NCBI RefSeq assembly: GCF_037081775.1
Contig: NZ_JBAMHQ010000001.1
Coordinates: 682,001 to 746,000 of the forward strand
DNA length: 64,000 nucleotides
DNA from: Haladaptatus sp. ZSTT2
GTDB taxonomy: Archaea > Halobacteriota > Halobacteria > Halobacteriales > Halococcaceae
Direction: 5' to 3'
Below are positions 19,100 to 27,677 of this stretch, piece after piece. A model generated the notes under the pieces. That model was not told the DNA's origin and did not search any database. It saw only the letters and a program-made list of their open reading frames with translations. The stretch's first letter is position 1. Every line of letters starts with the position of its first letter. The translations under genes were made by a program, and so were the position numbers.

Positions 19100-19329
19100 G
19101 CTTCCTCTCAGGCCTCTTTCGAACCTCGACGCCCGCCTTCGACCCCGGCGACGAGTTCTCGGTGTTCATCACGAGCTACGACGGCCGCGGTGCCGTAGCT
19201 CGCGTTGGCGACACCCACCTGTTCGTCGAGGGTGCGACCGAAGCGCACGTAGACGAAAAAGTGCGCGTCCGCGTCACCTCGTTCGACGAAAGCGCATACG
19301 AAGGCGAAGCCGAACTGCTCGACAACTAG
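19096..19329 (+). CDS. Small TRAM/OB-fold-like protein
   Basis: A 77-residue soluble protein starting [23 protein letters not shown]. The pattern [30 protein letters not shown]... [22 protein letters not shown] resembles the TRAM beta-barrel found in archaeal RNA-binding proteins (GRGVA-R-GDTVFVEGA-GE-V-V-V). Nucleic-acid binding is therefore possible. Translational coupling to nhaC is clear; a functional link is not. Confidence 0.72.
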   Translation: MSFLSGLFRTSTPAFDPGDEFSVFITSYDGRGAVARVGDTHLFVEGATEAHVDEKVRVRVTSFDESAYEGEAELLDN

Positions 19330-19354
19330 TTTCTCCCGCCTTTCGAGGGGAGTG

Positions 19355-19359
19355 TTTAA
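19355..19359 (+). promoter_or_regulatory. TATA-like element of the cofD operon
   Basis: TTTAA (in GTGTTTAACC) lies 26-30 nt upstream of the cofD ATG, the spacing expected for a leaderless haloarchaeal transcript. Confidence 0.45.
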
Positions 19360-19384
19360 CCCACCGGACAGTCACCACTCAGGC

Positions 19385-20374
19385 ATGGTTACGTTTCTCG
19401 CAGGCGGCACGGGAACCCCCAAACTTCTCTCGGGTTCCGATGCCGTCTTTTCACCCGCCGACACCACCGTCATCGGCAACACCGGCGACGACGTGGAACT
19501 CGGCGGCCTCCTCGTCTGTCCGGACGTAGACACCGTCCTCTTCTCCCGGGGCGGCGTCCTCGATACCGACCGATGGTGGGGCATCAAAAACGACACCGAG
19601 GAGACGAATCGGGCGCTCCACGACCTCGCAGAAGATGCCGGATTCTCGCCGGGGCCACGCTACCTGCCCGCCGACAAGCAAACTGCGGGCAGACTACTCT
19701 CCCGCTGGCGACGGTTTTCGGGCGTCGGTGAGTTCATGACCATCGGTGACCGCGACCGTGCGGTCCACATCACGCGCACGAGCCTCCTTGATGAAGGCCA
19801 CTCGCTCACCGAAGTCACACAGACGCTCGCAGACGCCTTCGACGTAGACCTCACGCTCCTGCCGATGAGCGACGACCCCGTGGCGAGCATCATTCATACA
19901 CCAACCGGGGAAATGCACTTTCAGGAGTTCTGGGTCGGCAAACGCGCCGAGCCGGAAATCGAGCGCGTGGAGTTCCGCGGAGCCGAAAACGCCCAAGCAA
20001 CGCCCGCCGTCCGTGACGCGCTTGCTGACCCCGTCGTCATCGGGCCGTCGAACCCCATCACCAGCATCGGGCCGATGCTTGCCATCCCCGAAATCCGTGA
20101 CGCGCTCGCAGAGACCACCGTCGTCGCCGTCTCGCCGTTTATCGAAGATACGGTGTTCTCGGGGCCTGCGGGCGACCTCATGGCTGCCTCGGGGTTCGAC
20201 CCGAGTACGGCGGGCGTGGCGGACGCCTACCCGTTCGCGGATGCGTTCGTCCTCGATTCAGATGACGACACGAGTCTCGACCGGCCGACCGTGAAAACCG
20301 ATACGCGCATGGACACACACGCGGACGCCGTCCGCGTCGCAGAGGCCGTCGCCGCCGCACTGGAGGTGGCCTGA
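19385..20374 (+). CDS. cofD: 2-phospho-L-lactate transferase CofD (coenzyme F420)
   Basis: Transfers the lactyl-phosphate (or enolpyruvyl-phosphate) moiety to the deazaflavin FO, making the F420-0 precursor. From the ATG at 19385 it is 329 residues. The opening [17 protein letters not shown] with the GGTGTPKL nucleotide loop (residues 7-14) and TVIGNTGDD are signatures of the CofD/YvcK fold. [13 protein letters not shown] is also typical. It heads a four-gene operon, and the next ATG directly follows its TGA. Confidence 0.95.
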   Translation: MVTFLAGGTGTPKLLSGSDAVFSPADTTVIGNTGDDVELGGLLVCPDVDTVLFSRGGVLDTDRWWGIKNDTEETNRALHDLAEDAGFSPGPRYLPADKQTAGRLLSRWRRFSGVGEFMTIGDRDRAVHITRTSLLDEGHSLTEVTQTLADAFDVDLTLLPMSDDPVASIIHTPTGEMHFQEFWVGKRAEPEIERVEFRGAENAQATPAVRDALADPVVIGPSNPITSIGPMLAIPEIRDALAETTVVAVSPFIEDTVFSGPAGDLMAASGFDPSTAGVADAYPFADAFVLDSDDDTSLDRPTVKTDTRMDTHADAVRVAEAVAAALEVA

Positions 20375-21109
20375 ATGTTCGAGCCGCGCGTCGCCCTCGC
20401 CAGCCTCTCGGGAGAATCCGACGCTGAGTGGGCGCGAAAGGGGTCTGCCTACGCCGGGGCCGCCTTCCTCGGCGGCGTGTCGCTAGACGAACAGACGCGA
20501 GACGCTGCCAGAAAACTCGTCGCTCGCGACCGAACCGAGTTTCTCCCGGACGACCCGCTCGCGTTCATCGACGGCGAACTGGCCGCACTCAGCGACGCGG
20601 CGCTCGTGGCGGGGGTGAACGTCCGCACCGTGACGACCACCCCACTCCGCGAGGCTGCAGAACTGTGCGTCGCCCACGACGCCATCCTCGAATTGAACGC
20701 TCATTGCCGACAGGCCGAGATGTGCGCGGTTGGCGCGGGCGAAACACTCCTCGCAGATACGGATAGACTCTGTGCGTACGTGAAAGTGGCCGCAGAAACG
20801 GGCGCGACGGTGAGCGTGAAGGTGCGCGCCGAAGTCGAAGGCGTCGACCTCAGCGAGACGGCAGCGCGGGTCGAAGCCGCCGGAGCCGACATTCTCCACG
20901 TCGATGCGATGGACGCTGAAGCGGTCATCGCGGAGGTGGCCAAATCAGGCTTGTTCATCATCGCCAACAACGGCGTGCGCGGTACCGAAACCGTCAGAGA
21001 GTATTTCGCCTACGGCGCTGACGCCGTGAGCGTCGGGCGGGCGAGCGACAATCCGACGGTTATGGCGCGGGTGCGTCGCGCAGCCGACCAGTTCGGAGGT
21101 GCGCGATGA
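20375..21109 (+). CDS. Dihydrouridine synthase-like TIM-barrel flavoprotein
   Basis: A 244-residue protein of the FMN-dependent TIM-barrel group that includes tRNA dihydrouridine synthases and dihydropyrimidine dehydrogenase. The phosphate-binding end is clear: FIIANNGVRGTETVREYFAYGADAVSVGRAS. The usual Dus catalytic NxGCP segment is replaced by ELNAHCRQAEMC, so tRNA reduction is not certain. It is shorter than canonical Dus proteins and lacks an obvious C-terminal tRNA-binding domain. No gap to cofD and a 4-nt overlap with the next gene indicate one operon. It may be an F420-linked or other oxidoreductase. Confidence 0.78.
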   Translation: MFEPRVALASLSGESDAEWARKGSAYAGAAFLGGVSLDEQTRDAARKLVARDRTEFLPDDPLAFIDGELAALSDAALVAGVNVRTVTTTPLREAAELCVAHDAILELNAHCRQAEMCAVGAGETLLADTDRLCAYVKVAAETGATVSVKVRAEVEGVDLSETAARVEAAGADILHVDAMDAEAVIAEVAKSGLFIIANNGVRGTETVREYFAYGADAVSVGRASDNPTVMARVRRAADQFGGAR

Positions 21110-21936
21110 GAACACCCCCACAGAACGCCGAACTCGCCTTGCTCCTCGAAGTAGCGAGTACCCCAAAGCCGGGCAACGTAGACCGCCATCGCGACCACGA
21201 TGACCTGCGCTTCGAGCACTTTCTGGCAGGGGCTGTCGGCGCACAGAACGGGCTCCAACTGGCCGCAGAAGGCGAGCCAATCGGCCATGCCTTCGAACGC
21301 GCGGTGTCGGGCATGGCGGAACAACGCGGCGGCAACACCCAGTTCGGGGCGTTGCTCTTGCTCATCCCGCTCGTGCAGGCTTCGACCGGTGAGTTCTCGT
21401 CGGAGGCGACCCAGCGCCTCGTGAGAGAGACGACGATTGCGGACGCAGCGAACTTCTATCGCGCGTTCGAGCACGTTCCCGTGTTCGTGAGCGACCCGCC
21501 CGCAGACGCAGACGACCTCGACGTGCGCCGGGGGTCGAAGGCGATTCCGACGCTCGAAGCCCGTGACATCACGCTCTTCGACGTGATGGAGATGAGTGCC
21601 GACGGCGACGGCGTCGCCCGCGAGTGGACAACGGGCTTCGAACGGTCGTTCGCGGGCGCAGAACGGCTCCGACGACTTTCGGGGCCGGTCACCGACCGCG
21701 CCGCGACCCTGTTTCTCGAACTGCTCGCCGCCGAACCCGACACATTTGTCGAAAAACACCACGGACCGGAGGTGGCGGCGGAGGTGAGCGAACGCGCCCA
21801 AGCCTACCTGCGGCGGAAAGCAGACCCTGAGAAACTCGCAGACCAGTTCGTCAAAGAGGGCATCAATCCGGGGACGACCGCCGACATCGTGGCCGCGTCG
21901 CTGTTCATCGCACTCGAACGAGGCCTGCAGGTATGA
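21106..21936 (+). CDS. Triphosphoribosyl-dephospho-CoA synthase-like protein (CitG family)
   Basis: A 276-residue protein of the CitG family (PF01874). Family blocks include LLLEVASTPKPGNVDRHRDH near the N-terminus and RGGNTQFGALLLLIPLV. Bacterial CitG makes the citrate lyase prosthetic-group precursor, but no citrate lyase gene is present. Relatives of this family occur in tetrahydromethanopterin gene clusters of methylotrophs and methanogens. Its substrate in a haloarchaeon is unknown. Overlaps of 4 nt on both sides tie it to the Dus-like and DUF447 genes. Confidence 0.8.
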   Translation: MRTPPQNAELALLLEVASTPKPGNVDRHRDHDDLRFEHFLAGAVGAQNGLQLAAEGEPIGHAFERAVSGMAEQRGGNTQFGALLLLIPLVQASTGEFSSEATQRLVRETTIADAANFYRAFEHVPVFVSDPPADADDLDVRRGSKAIPTLEARDITLFDVMEMSADGDGVAREWTTGFERSFAGAERLRRLSGPVTDRAATLFLELLAAEPDTFVEKHHGPEVAAEVSERAQAYLRRKADPEKLADQFVKEGINPGTTADIVAASLFIALERGLQV

Positions 21937-22496
21937 CGTGGCCGGTCGAACTGCGCGGCGTGACCGAATCGCTCGTGACGACGCGCGGGCCGAACGGGAA
22001 GTGGAACGTCGCCGCGCTCGGCCTCCACGCCGGGTCGCGGGTGACCGCGCGCACCTACGGTCGAACGCGCACGTGGCGCAACTTCCACGAAGAAGGCGAG
22101 GGCTACGTCCAATTTCCAACCGACCCCGTGGACTTCGTCGATGGCGCGCTCTCCGTGTACGAAGTGGGTGACCCGGTTCTCGACAGCGCCGGAGCGTGGG
22201 CGCGCGTCGAAGTCGAGCAGATGGATTCAGCAGAGAAGGGAGACATCACCGTCGAAACGTGGACGCTGACGCCCGTCGAATCCGCGGTCGTCGCCGAATC
22301 GGTGCCGACCATCAATCGAGGGTTCAATGCCGTTATCGAGGCGACAGTGGCAGCCTCACGCCTCGACGTGCCCGAATACAACACCGAGACGCTCAGCGCG
22401 CGACTCGACTATCTGGCCGACGTGGTGGCTGCGTGCGGTGGGCCACGGGAACACGAGGCACTCAATCGGCTGCAATCGTACGTTTCGTGGGAGTGA
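21933..22496 (+). CDS. DUF447 family protein (flavin-binding-type fold)
   Basis: A 187-residue DUF447 protein: opening LRGVTESLVTTRGPNGKWNVAALGL, then TYGRTRTWRNF and a C-terminal INRGFNAVIEATVAASRLDV block. The family has a split-barrel fold resembling FMN-binding oxidoreductases, from recall of archaeal structures. The function is not established. It is the last gene of the cofD operon, coupled by a 4-nt overlap. With CofD, a Dus-like flavoprotein and a CitG-like protein as partners, a cofactor or flavin role is plausible but unproven. Confidence 0.85.
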   Translation: MTWPVELRGVTESLVTTRGPNGKWNVAALGLHAGSRVTARTYGRTRTWRNFHEEGEGYVQFPTDPVDFVDGALSVYEVGDPVLDSAGAWARVEVEQMDSAEKGDITVETWTLTPVESAVVAESVPTINRGFNAVIEATVAASRLDVPEYNTETLSARLDYLADVVAACGGPREHEALNRLQSYVSWE

Positions 22497-22505
22497 GAAC
22501 GAACG

Positions 22506-22512
22506 TTTTTAG
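22506..22512 (+). promoter_or_regulatory. TATA-like element of rps17e
   Basis: TTTTTAG lies 26-32 nt upstream of the rps17e ATG, consistent with a separate leaderless promoter after the cofD operon. Confidence 0.4.
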
Positions 22513-22537
22513 TCGCTGAACGGGGAACCAGACGGTA

Positions 22538-22723
22538 ATGGCAATCAAACCCGCCTACGTCAAGAAGACCGGTCACCGACTGATGGAGCAGTACCCAGAC
22601 GCCTTCAACACGGACTTCGAGCACAACAAGGACACCGTCGAGGAACTCACCAACATCGAGTCAAAGAGCGTCCGAAACCGTATCGCCGGGTACGTCACGC
22701 GCAAAATCAAGACCGCCGCATAA
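22538..22723 (+). CDS. rps17e: Small subunit ribosomal protein eS17
   Basis: 30S protein of the archaeal/eukaryotic eS17 family. The 61-residue product begins MAIKPAYVKKTGHRLMEQYP and contains NIESKSVRNRIAGYVTRK, the conserved RNA-binding helix region. It has its own TATA-like element and is followed by a strong inverted repeat before asd. Confidence 0.95.
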   Translation: MAIKPAYVKKTGHRLMEQYPDAFNTDFEHNKDTVEELTNIESKSVRNRIAGYVTRKIKTAA

Positions 22724-22769
22724 GCCGTTCTCATCTCTCCGCGTTTTCGCCGTAGAGCGACTGCTGTAA

Positions 22770-22786
22770 CGCGGCTGACAGCCGCG
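22770..22786. other. Inverted repeat between rps17e and asd
   Basis: CGCGGCT and AGCCGCG (7-bp arms, 3-nt loop) lie 47 nt after the rps17e stop and about 60 nt before asd. It could be a 3' stem-loop of the rps17e mRNA. No T-tract follows closely, so terminator status is unclear. Confidence 0.35.
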
Positions 22787-22846
22787 CGAGTGTAACACAT
22801 GCAGGTTCCACAATTGTTTTGAATAGGCCTCTCTCTACGTCAGGTG

Positions 22847-23881
22847 ATGACTGTCAAGGTAGGTATTCTCGGAGCCACCGGTGCCGTAGGGCAGCGACTA
22901 ATCCAGCTCTTAGAACCGCACGACCAGTTCGAAATCGCCGCACTCACCGCCAGTGAGACGAGTGCAGGCCGGACGTACCGCGACGCCGCTAAGTGGCGTG
23001 TGAACACCCCCATCCCCGAGTCGATCGCAGACCTCACCGTCTCCGATACGACGCCCGACGACGTGCCGGACGACGTCGACCTCCTGTTTTCGTCGCTTCC
23101 CTCGTCGGTCGGCGCGGCCGTCGAAGAAGGCTTCGCAGAAGCGGGCTACGTCGTCTCCTCTAACTCCTCTAACTGGCGGATGGCCGCAGACGTGCCGCTC
23201 ATCATCCCCGAAGTGAACGCAGACCACCTCGGCCTGCTCGAAGTCCAACAGGACAATCGCGGCTGGGACGGCGCAATCGTGAAGAATCCGAACTGTTCGA
23301 CGATTACGTTCACGCCAACGCTCGCCGCGCTCACTGACTTCGGCTTAGAGCGTGTCCACGTTGCGACCTTGCAAGCCGTCTCGGGTGCGGGCTACGACGG
23401 CGTCACCTCGATGGAAATCATCGACAACGCCATCCCGCACATCGGCGGCGAAGAGGAGAAGTTAGAGACCGAATCGCGCCGCCTGCTCGGCGAGTTCGAC
23501 GGCGCGGAAGTCACCCTCCACGACGTGGAGGTCTCTGCTTCGTGCAACCGGATTCCGACGCTCGACGGCCACTTAGAGAACGTCTGGGTCGAAACGGCAG
23601 ACGAACTGACTCCCGAGGCCGCAGCGAAGGCGATGACCGAGTACCCCGGACTCGACCTCCCGCTGTCGCCCGACCCGTTCATCCACGTCTTCGAGGACGC
23701 AGAACGCCCACAGCCGCGCCTCGACCGCGACCTTGGCGACGGCATGAGCGTCTCCGTTGGCGGCCTCGAAGAATCCACGTTCGGCCTGCAGTACAACTGC
23801 CTCGCCCACAACACCATCCGTGGGGCTGCAGGCGCGAGCGTGCTGAACGGCGAACTTCTTCTTGACAGAGACTATCTCTGA
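22847..23881 (+). CDS. asd: Aspartate-semialdehyde dehydrogenase
   Basis: Reduces aspartyl phosphate to aspartate semialdehyde on the route to threonine, methionine, lysine and isoleucine. From the ATG at 22847 (a GTG lies 3 nt upstream) the product has 344 residues. The NADP loop GATGAVGQ is at 9-16, and the catalytic Cys150 is in VKNPNCSTI. SGAGYDGV and SCNRIPTLDGH mark the archaeal/fungal-type ASADH. It is monocistronic by context. Confidence 0.95.
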   Translation: MTVKVGILGATGAVGQRLIQLLEPHDQFEIAALTASETSAGRTYRDAAKWRVNTPIPESIADLTVSDTTPDDVPDDVDLLFSSLPSSVGAAVEEGFAEAGYVVSSNSSNWRMAADVPLIIPEVNADHLGLLEVQQDNRGWDGAIVKNPNCSTITFTPTLAALTDFGLERVHVATLQAVSGAGYDGVTSMEIIDNAIPHIGGEEEKLETESRRLLGEFDGAEVTLHDVEVSASCNRIPTLDGHLENVWVETADELTPEAAAKAMTEYPGLDLPLSPDPFIHVFEDAERPQPRLDRDLGDGMSVSVGGLEESTFGLQYNCLAHNTIRGAAGASVLNGELLLDRDYL

Positions 23882-23900
23882 AAGAAAGACGGGCGTTCCG

Positions 23901-23942
23901 TGTTCATGTCTTGACCCACGTTCACGCCGTGAACGTTGAACA
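23901..23942. other. Nested inverted repeats in the asd / D-hydroxyacid dehydrogenase convergent gap
   Basis: A perfect inner palindrome, ACGTTCAC-GCC-GTGAACGT (23918-23936), is enclosed by TGTTCA (23901-23906) and TGAACA (23937-23942). It starts 20 nt after the asd stop in a 240-nt gap between convergent genes. The remainder of the gap (to 24121) holds no gene that I can see. It may be a bidirectional 3' structure or a protein-binding site. Confidence 0.45.
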
Positions 23943-24121
23943 GTGAATGAGTATATCCTCTGTTCGACTGTAATAGAAACTGCATCCGATTGCAATTGGG
24001 GGATTGTGGCCGGATTGCACTGCACGTGTATCGCGGTTTCCAGATTTCAGAAGGGGTAGGGAGCCGGGTTCAGTGTCTCTAGCAACACAGGACATCGGAG
24101 AAACCTTGGGGGAGGTCTGCT

Positions 24122-25087
24122 CTAGATGACCTGATTTTCAAGGCTGCCAACTCCAACGTCGGATAATCGATTGAGATTCCGTGCCACAATTGCAGCAACC
24201 CGCTCGTAGTAAACTGGTGTATACCCCGAATTATGCGGGGTGATAAGCACGTTCGAAAAGCCCCAGAGCGGATGGTCTTCGGGCAACGGCTCCGGGTCGG
24301 TCACGTCGAGTGCCGCCCCGCGAAGTTTGCCGAGGCGAATGGCGCGAACCATCGCATCCGTATCCACGACAGGCCCGCGAGCGACGTTCACTAACACCGC
24401 CTCCGGTGGGAGCGTTGCGAACGCCTCTCGGTCTAGGAGCCCGCGCGTCTCGTCGGTGAGCGGACAGGCGAGCACGAGATACTCCGTCCGCGCGAGCGCT
24501 GCGTGGAGGTCGTCGAAGCCGAACACCTCGTCGGTCGGGCCGCCTTTTTCCGGCGTGTAGCGAATTCCGAGCGTCTCGACGCCAAAGCCCTGCAGTCGTT
24601 CGACGACCGCCTGTCCAATCGCGCCGAGGCCGACGATAGTGACCGTCGAGCCATTCAGCTCACGGGTTTTGTAGTGTCGCCATTCGCGTTTCTGCTGGCG
24701 ACGCCAGCCTTCGGGGAAGCGCCGTGCGAACGCGAGCATCGACGCGACGACGTGTTCTCCCATATTTGGGCCGTGAACCCCCGAGGCCGTCGTGACCGCG
24801 ATGTCTCGTGCTTCGAGTGTGTCGAGTGGCAAGTGGTTGTATCCGGCGAAGACACAGGCGAACAGTTCTACGTCTTCTGCGGCATCGAGCAGGTCGTCGT
24901 CGATGACGCCGCCGGTCACAACTGTGGCGTGTTTGATGAGTTCTCGCTCTTCTGCGGGCGTTTTCGCCAGCGCGATGTCGGCGTCGGGGAGCTGCGCGCG
25001 AAGGGCGTCTGCGTACTGTTCTACGGGCATCCCGTGGACGCACCGGCGAAGCACCAGCACGTCGGGTGAGCGGGTCAGTGTGACCAC
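24122..25087 (-). CDS. D-2-hydroxyacid dehydrogenase (NAD-binding)
   Basis: A 321-residue oxidoreductase that would interconvert a 2-ketoacid and a D-2-hydroxyacid. The NAD-binding loop is VTIVGLGAIGQAVVERL. The catalytic triad is present: Arg in VLVNVARGPVVD, Glu in DVTDPEPLPEDHPLW and His in VLITPHNSG. The substrate is not predictable. The start is taken as the GTG at 25087; the sequence DVLVLRRCVHG begins the domain about nine residues later and no nearer ATG precedes it. Confidence 0.9.
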   Translation of the reverse strand: MVTLTRSPDVLVLRRCVHGMPVEQYADALRAQLPDADIALAKTPAEERELIKHATVVTGGVIDDDLLDAAEDVELFACVFAGYNHLPLDTLEARDIAVTTASGVHGPNMGEHVVASMLAFARRFPEGWRRQQKREWRHYKTRELNGSTVTIVGLGAIGQAVVERLQGFGVETLGIRYTPEKGGPTDEVFGFDDLHAALARTEYLVLACPLTDETRGLLDREAFATLPPEAVLVNVARGPVVDTDAMVRAIRLGKLRGAALDVTDPEPLPEDHPLWGFSNVLITPHNSGYTPVYYERVAAIVARNLNRLSDVGVGSLENQVI

Positions 25088-25129
25088 CGTGCTTGCATGC
25101 CTCGTGATTTTCGCCCCCTCGTATTACGA

Positions 25130-25918
25130 TTACCGACCGACGAACTCGGCGGGCGATTTCTCGAAGAAAGCGTCGTGGCCGCGCGCGAAGTCCGCTGAGT
25201 TCGCAAGCCCCGAGATACGCTCCAATTCTGACGTGAGCTGTTCTGAAAGCGTATTGTCGAAGCTCTCGTGGAGCAGCGCGCGGGTCTCTGCGTAGGCCGC
25301 CGTCGGGCCGCTCGCAATGCCCGCAGCGAGGTCTGTAAGGTGGGCGTCAAACTCGTCGTCTGCGACCTGTTCGGTAGCGAGCCCGAGCGAGACGGCTTCC
25401 TCGCTGCCGACGGGTTCGTCGCGCAGGGTCAGCCGCTGGGCTTCTCTGAGGCCGACGAGTCGCGGGAGGAAGTAGGTCGAGCCGCCGTCACCGGAGAGGC
25501 CGATACGCGGATACGCAAACTCGAAACGCGCGGACTCCGCGGCGAGGACGATGTCGCCACAGAGGGCCAGCCCGAGGCCGCCACCGGCGACCACGCCGTT
25601 TACGCCCGTTACGACGGGCATCGGCGCGTTCACGAGCGCGGTCACAATCGCGTGGAGGTCAGTGGCGAGGTGACGGAGTCGTTTCTCGTCGCTTTCGTCG
25701 CCAGAAAGCGTCCCGAGGTCTGCGCCGGTGCAGTAGGTGCCGCCGGTTCCCGTGATGACGAGACAGCGCACGTCGTCGCGGGTGACCGCGTCGTAGGTGG
25801 CTTCGCGCAACTCGGCTGCCATCTGTCGGTCGAGTGCGTTGTGTGCGGCCGGGCGGGCTAAGCGAATCGTGCAAACTGCACCGTCGTCTTCGACGGTGAC
25901 GAATTCGAACTCGGACAT
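25130..25918 (-). CDS. Enoyl-CoA hydratase/isomerase family protein
   Basis: A 262-residue crotonase-fold protein, likely for fatty-acid or branched-chain acyl-CoA metabolism. Key segments are RPAAHNALDRQM, the oxyanion-hole region GTGGTYCTGADL, and PMPVVTGVNGVVAGGGLGLALCGDIVLAAESARF. In the second catalytic position, IGLSGDGGSTYFLPRLVGLREAQRL has Gly-Asp-Gly where hydratases often have a Glu. Activity could therefore be isomerase or CoA-ligand type. The ATG at 25918 is chosen at the start of the domain. It lies 42 nt before the hydroxyacid dehydrogenase on the same strand. Confidence 0.88.
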   Translation of the reverse strand: MSEFEFVTVEDDGAVCTIRLARPAAHNALDRQMAAELREATYDAVTRDDVRCLVITGTGGTYCTGADLGTLSGDESDEKRLRHLATDLHAIVTALVNAPMPVVTGVNGVVAGGGLGLALCGDIVLAAESARFEFAYPRIGLSGDGGSTYFLPRLVGLREAQRLTLRDEPVGSEEAVSLGLATEQVADDEFDAHLTDLAAGIASGPTAAYAETRALLHESFDNTLSEQLTSELERISGLANSADFARGHDAFFEKSPAEFVGR

Positions 25919-25959
25919 GGCAAAGAGCGCGGCCGCCAGCCTCAAAACTGTGCCGTCAC

Positions 25960-26109
25960 TCAGTCCGCACGCTGGCGGTTTGGGCCACCACCTTGGAGGG
26001 CATTTCGTGTCGAACAGTCGAGACAGGCTCGCACTTCATTGGCGTTGTTTCCGAAGACGCGGGCGAAGTCGAGCGAGACGAACTCGCCACAGGTGTTACA
26101 TTCTGGCAT
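25960..26109 (-). CDS. 49-residue zinc-ribbon protein
   Basis: A very short gene read directly from the minus strand: MPECNTCGEFVSLDFARVFG at the start, RACLDCSTRNALQGGGPNRQ near the end, TGA at 25960-25962. Two CxxC pairs (residues 4/7 and 29/32) form a typical zinc ribbon. Tiny zinc-ribbon proteins of this layout are widespread in haloarchaea. The function is unknown and may be regulatory or nucleic-acid binding. It sits 41 nt upstream of the enoyl-CoA hydratase gene on the same strand. Confidence 0.8.
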   Translation of the reverse strand: MPECNTCGEFVSLDFARVFGNNANEVRACLDCSTRNALQGGGPNRQRAD

Positions 26110-26279
26110 CGGCAATCACGAGTGGTAGCGAGACACACAGGCAATATTGTTATCCAGGAAGTAAGTGCTGAAATGATTGCAATTAGGACAGTCATTACTG
26201 GTGAAATAGTCGGCAACAGTCCGGAAGTGACGGTGCTGCAAGGAGGTTTTCGTCACACGCGACGGGGCAAAGGGTCAGG

Positions 26280-26287
26280 AATTTAAC
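26280..26287 (+). promoter_or_regulatory. TATA-like element of the geranylgeranyl reductase gene
   Basis: AATTTAAC lies 23-30 nt upstream of the ATG at 26310, consistent with leaderless transcription. The remaining divergent gap 26110-26309 shows no gene. Confidence 0.45.
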
Positions 26288-26309
26288 CCCGCCATGCGCG
26301 GGTATTGGT

Positions 26310-27677
26310 ATGAAGCGAGTTGACGTTGCGATCGTCGGCGGGGGGCCTGCTGGTTCCTCGGCCGCAAAGGCGGCGGCCGAACGAGGTGCCGAGGCCATCG
26401 TTTTAGAGAAGGGGGTACCCCGTGCAGACCGCGAGCAACTCGGCCCGGATTCGACCGACGCCGCGGGGATGCTCGACTACTGGATTGACCTGATGGACAT
26501 GGAACCCTCGGAGTTCCCCGAAGACGTTATTCTCTCTCGTCTCGACGGCGCGCAGTTCATGGGACCGACCGAGAAGTTCACGCTCCAGAAAACCGGGATT
26601 CCCGCGAAGTACGATGGCTTCGGATTCTGTTTCCACCGCGCTCGATTCGACGACTGGCTCCGCGCTGAAGCCGAAGAAGCCGGTGCCGAATATCGCGTGA
26701 AAGCCGCCGTCCGAAACGTCGAAACGACGCTCGCCGGTGGCCCGAAACACACGCTCACCCTGCGCGACGGCTCCGAAATCGAAGCCGAGTATCTCGTGCT
26801 CGCAGACGGGCCACAGCGACAGGTCACGATAAACACCGTAGACCAGTTCATGCCCGCCGGTCGCTCTGTGGCGGACTACCTCGGCCCGAACAAGGCAAAC
26901 CACATCGCGTATCAGGAACACCGTGAGTTCCCCGAGGAGTTAGTCGAGAACAACCTCATCAAGTTCTGGTGGGGCCTCATCCCCGGCCACACAGCGTATC
27001 CGTGGGTGTTCCCGAACGACGGCAACGTCCAGCGCGTCGGCCTCACCATGCCGATTGGCATGAACTTAGAAGATGTGCAGTACCCCCATGAGTACAAACT
27101 GCTGCGCCACGACGACACGCAGATTCCACCGGGGCGCGTCTACCTCCGTCGCCTGCTCGAAATGCTCTACGGCGACGAGTACGACATTGAAGACGACTTC
27201 CCGCTCGTAGAAGACCGTGGGAAGAACAAGGGAACGGAAGCCTACCCAATCTCTTCGACGCGCCCCATCGACTCGCCCGTGGCCGCGAACATCGCAGTCA
27301 CCGGCGGCGCGATGGGCGGGACGTCTCACTTCCACGAGGGTGGCGACCACGTCGCCGTCCGCACCGGCAAACTCGCCGGGGCGATGGCCGCAAGCGGAAC
27401 CCTCAACTCCTACAACACGGCGTGGAAGCGCGCGCTCGGGAGCGAGATTCTGCGGAGCATTGCGATGGCCGACTACGTTGCCGACTTCACGCCGCGCGAT
27501 TGGGACAAGACGTTCGGCACGCTCGACCGCATCTTAGACCGCGGCGGCTACACCACCTCACAAGCGCTCTCCTCGGGCGTCGCCGGGATGAAACTCGCCG
27601 CGAAGTACCGAAAAATCAAGTTCGGCTACCGGAACCACTCGTACGTCCAGATTCGAGAAGACGAGTACACGGCGTAA
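26310..27677 (+). CDS. Geranylgeranyl reductase family FAD-dependent oxidoreductase
   Basis: A 455-residue flavoprotein of the FixC/geranylgeranyl reductase group, likely to saturate isoprenoid double bonds in archaeal lipids or quinones. The FAD-binding VDVAIVGGGPAGSSAAKAA is at about 4-22. The middle of the protein includes YDGFGFCFHRARFDDWL, typical of the family. The C-terminal FAD motif is diverged (NIAVTGGAMGGTSHFHEGG). It has its own promoter and is followed by a 360-nt gap. The precise substrate is not deducible. Confidence 0.88.
   Translation: MKRVDVAIVGGGPAGSSAAKAAAERGAEAIVLEKGVPRADREQLGPDSTDAAGMLDYWIDLMDMEPSEFPEDVILSRLDGAQFMGPTEKFTLQKTGIPAKYDGFGFCFHRARFDDWLRAEAEEAGAEYRVKAAVRNVETTLAGGPKHTLTLRDGSEIEAEYLVLADGPQRQVTINTVDQFMPAGRSVADYLGPNKANHIAYQEHREFPEELVENNLIKFWWGLIPGHTAYPWVFPNDGNVQRVGLTMPIGMNLEDVQYPHEYKLLRHDDTQIPPGRVYLRRLLEMLYGDEYDIEDDFPLVEDRGKNKGTEAYPISSTRPIDSPVAANIAVTGGAMGGTSHFHEGGDHVAVRTGKLAGAMAASGTLNSYNTAWKRALGSEILRSIAMADYVADFTPRDWDKTFGTLDRILDRGGYTTSQALSSGVAGMKLAAKYRKIKFGYRNHSYVQIREDEYTA

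Noticed and set aside
21010-22119. Long minus-strand frame (369 codons) across the CitG-like gene
   Set aside because: The translation is Arg/Cys-rich and unlike any family, while the plus-strand genes have clear homology and coupled starts.
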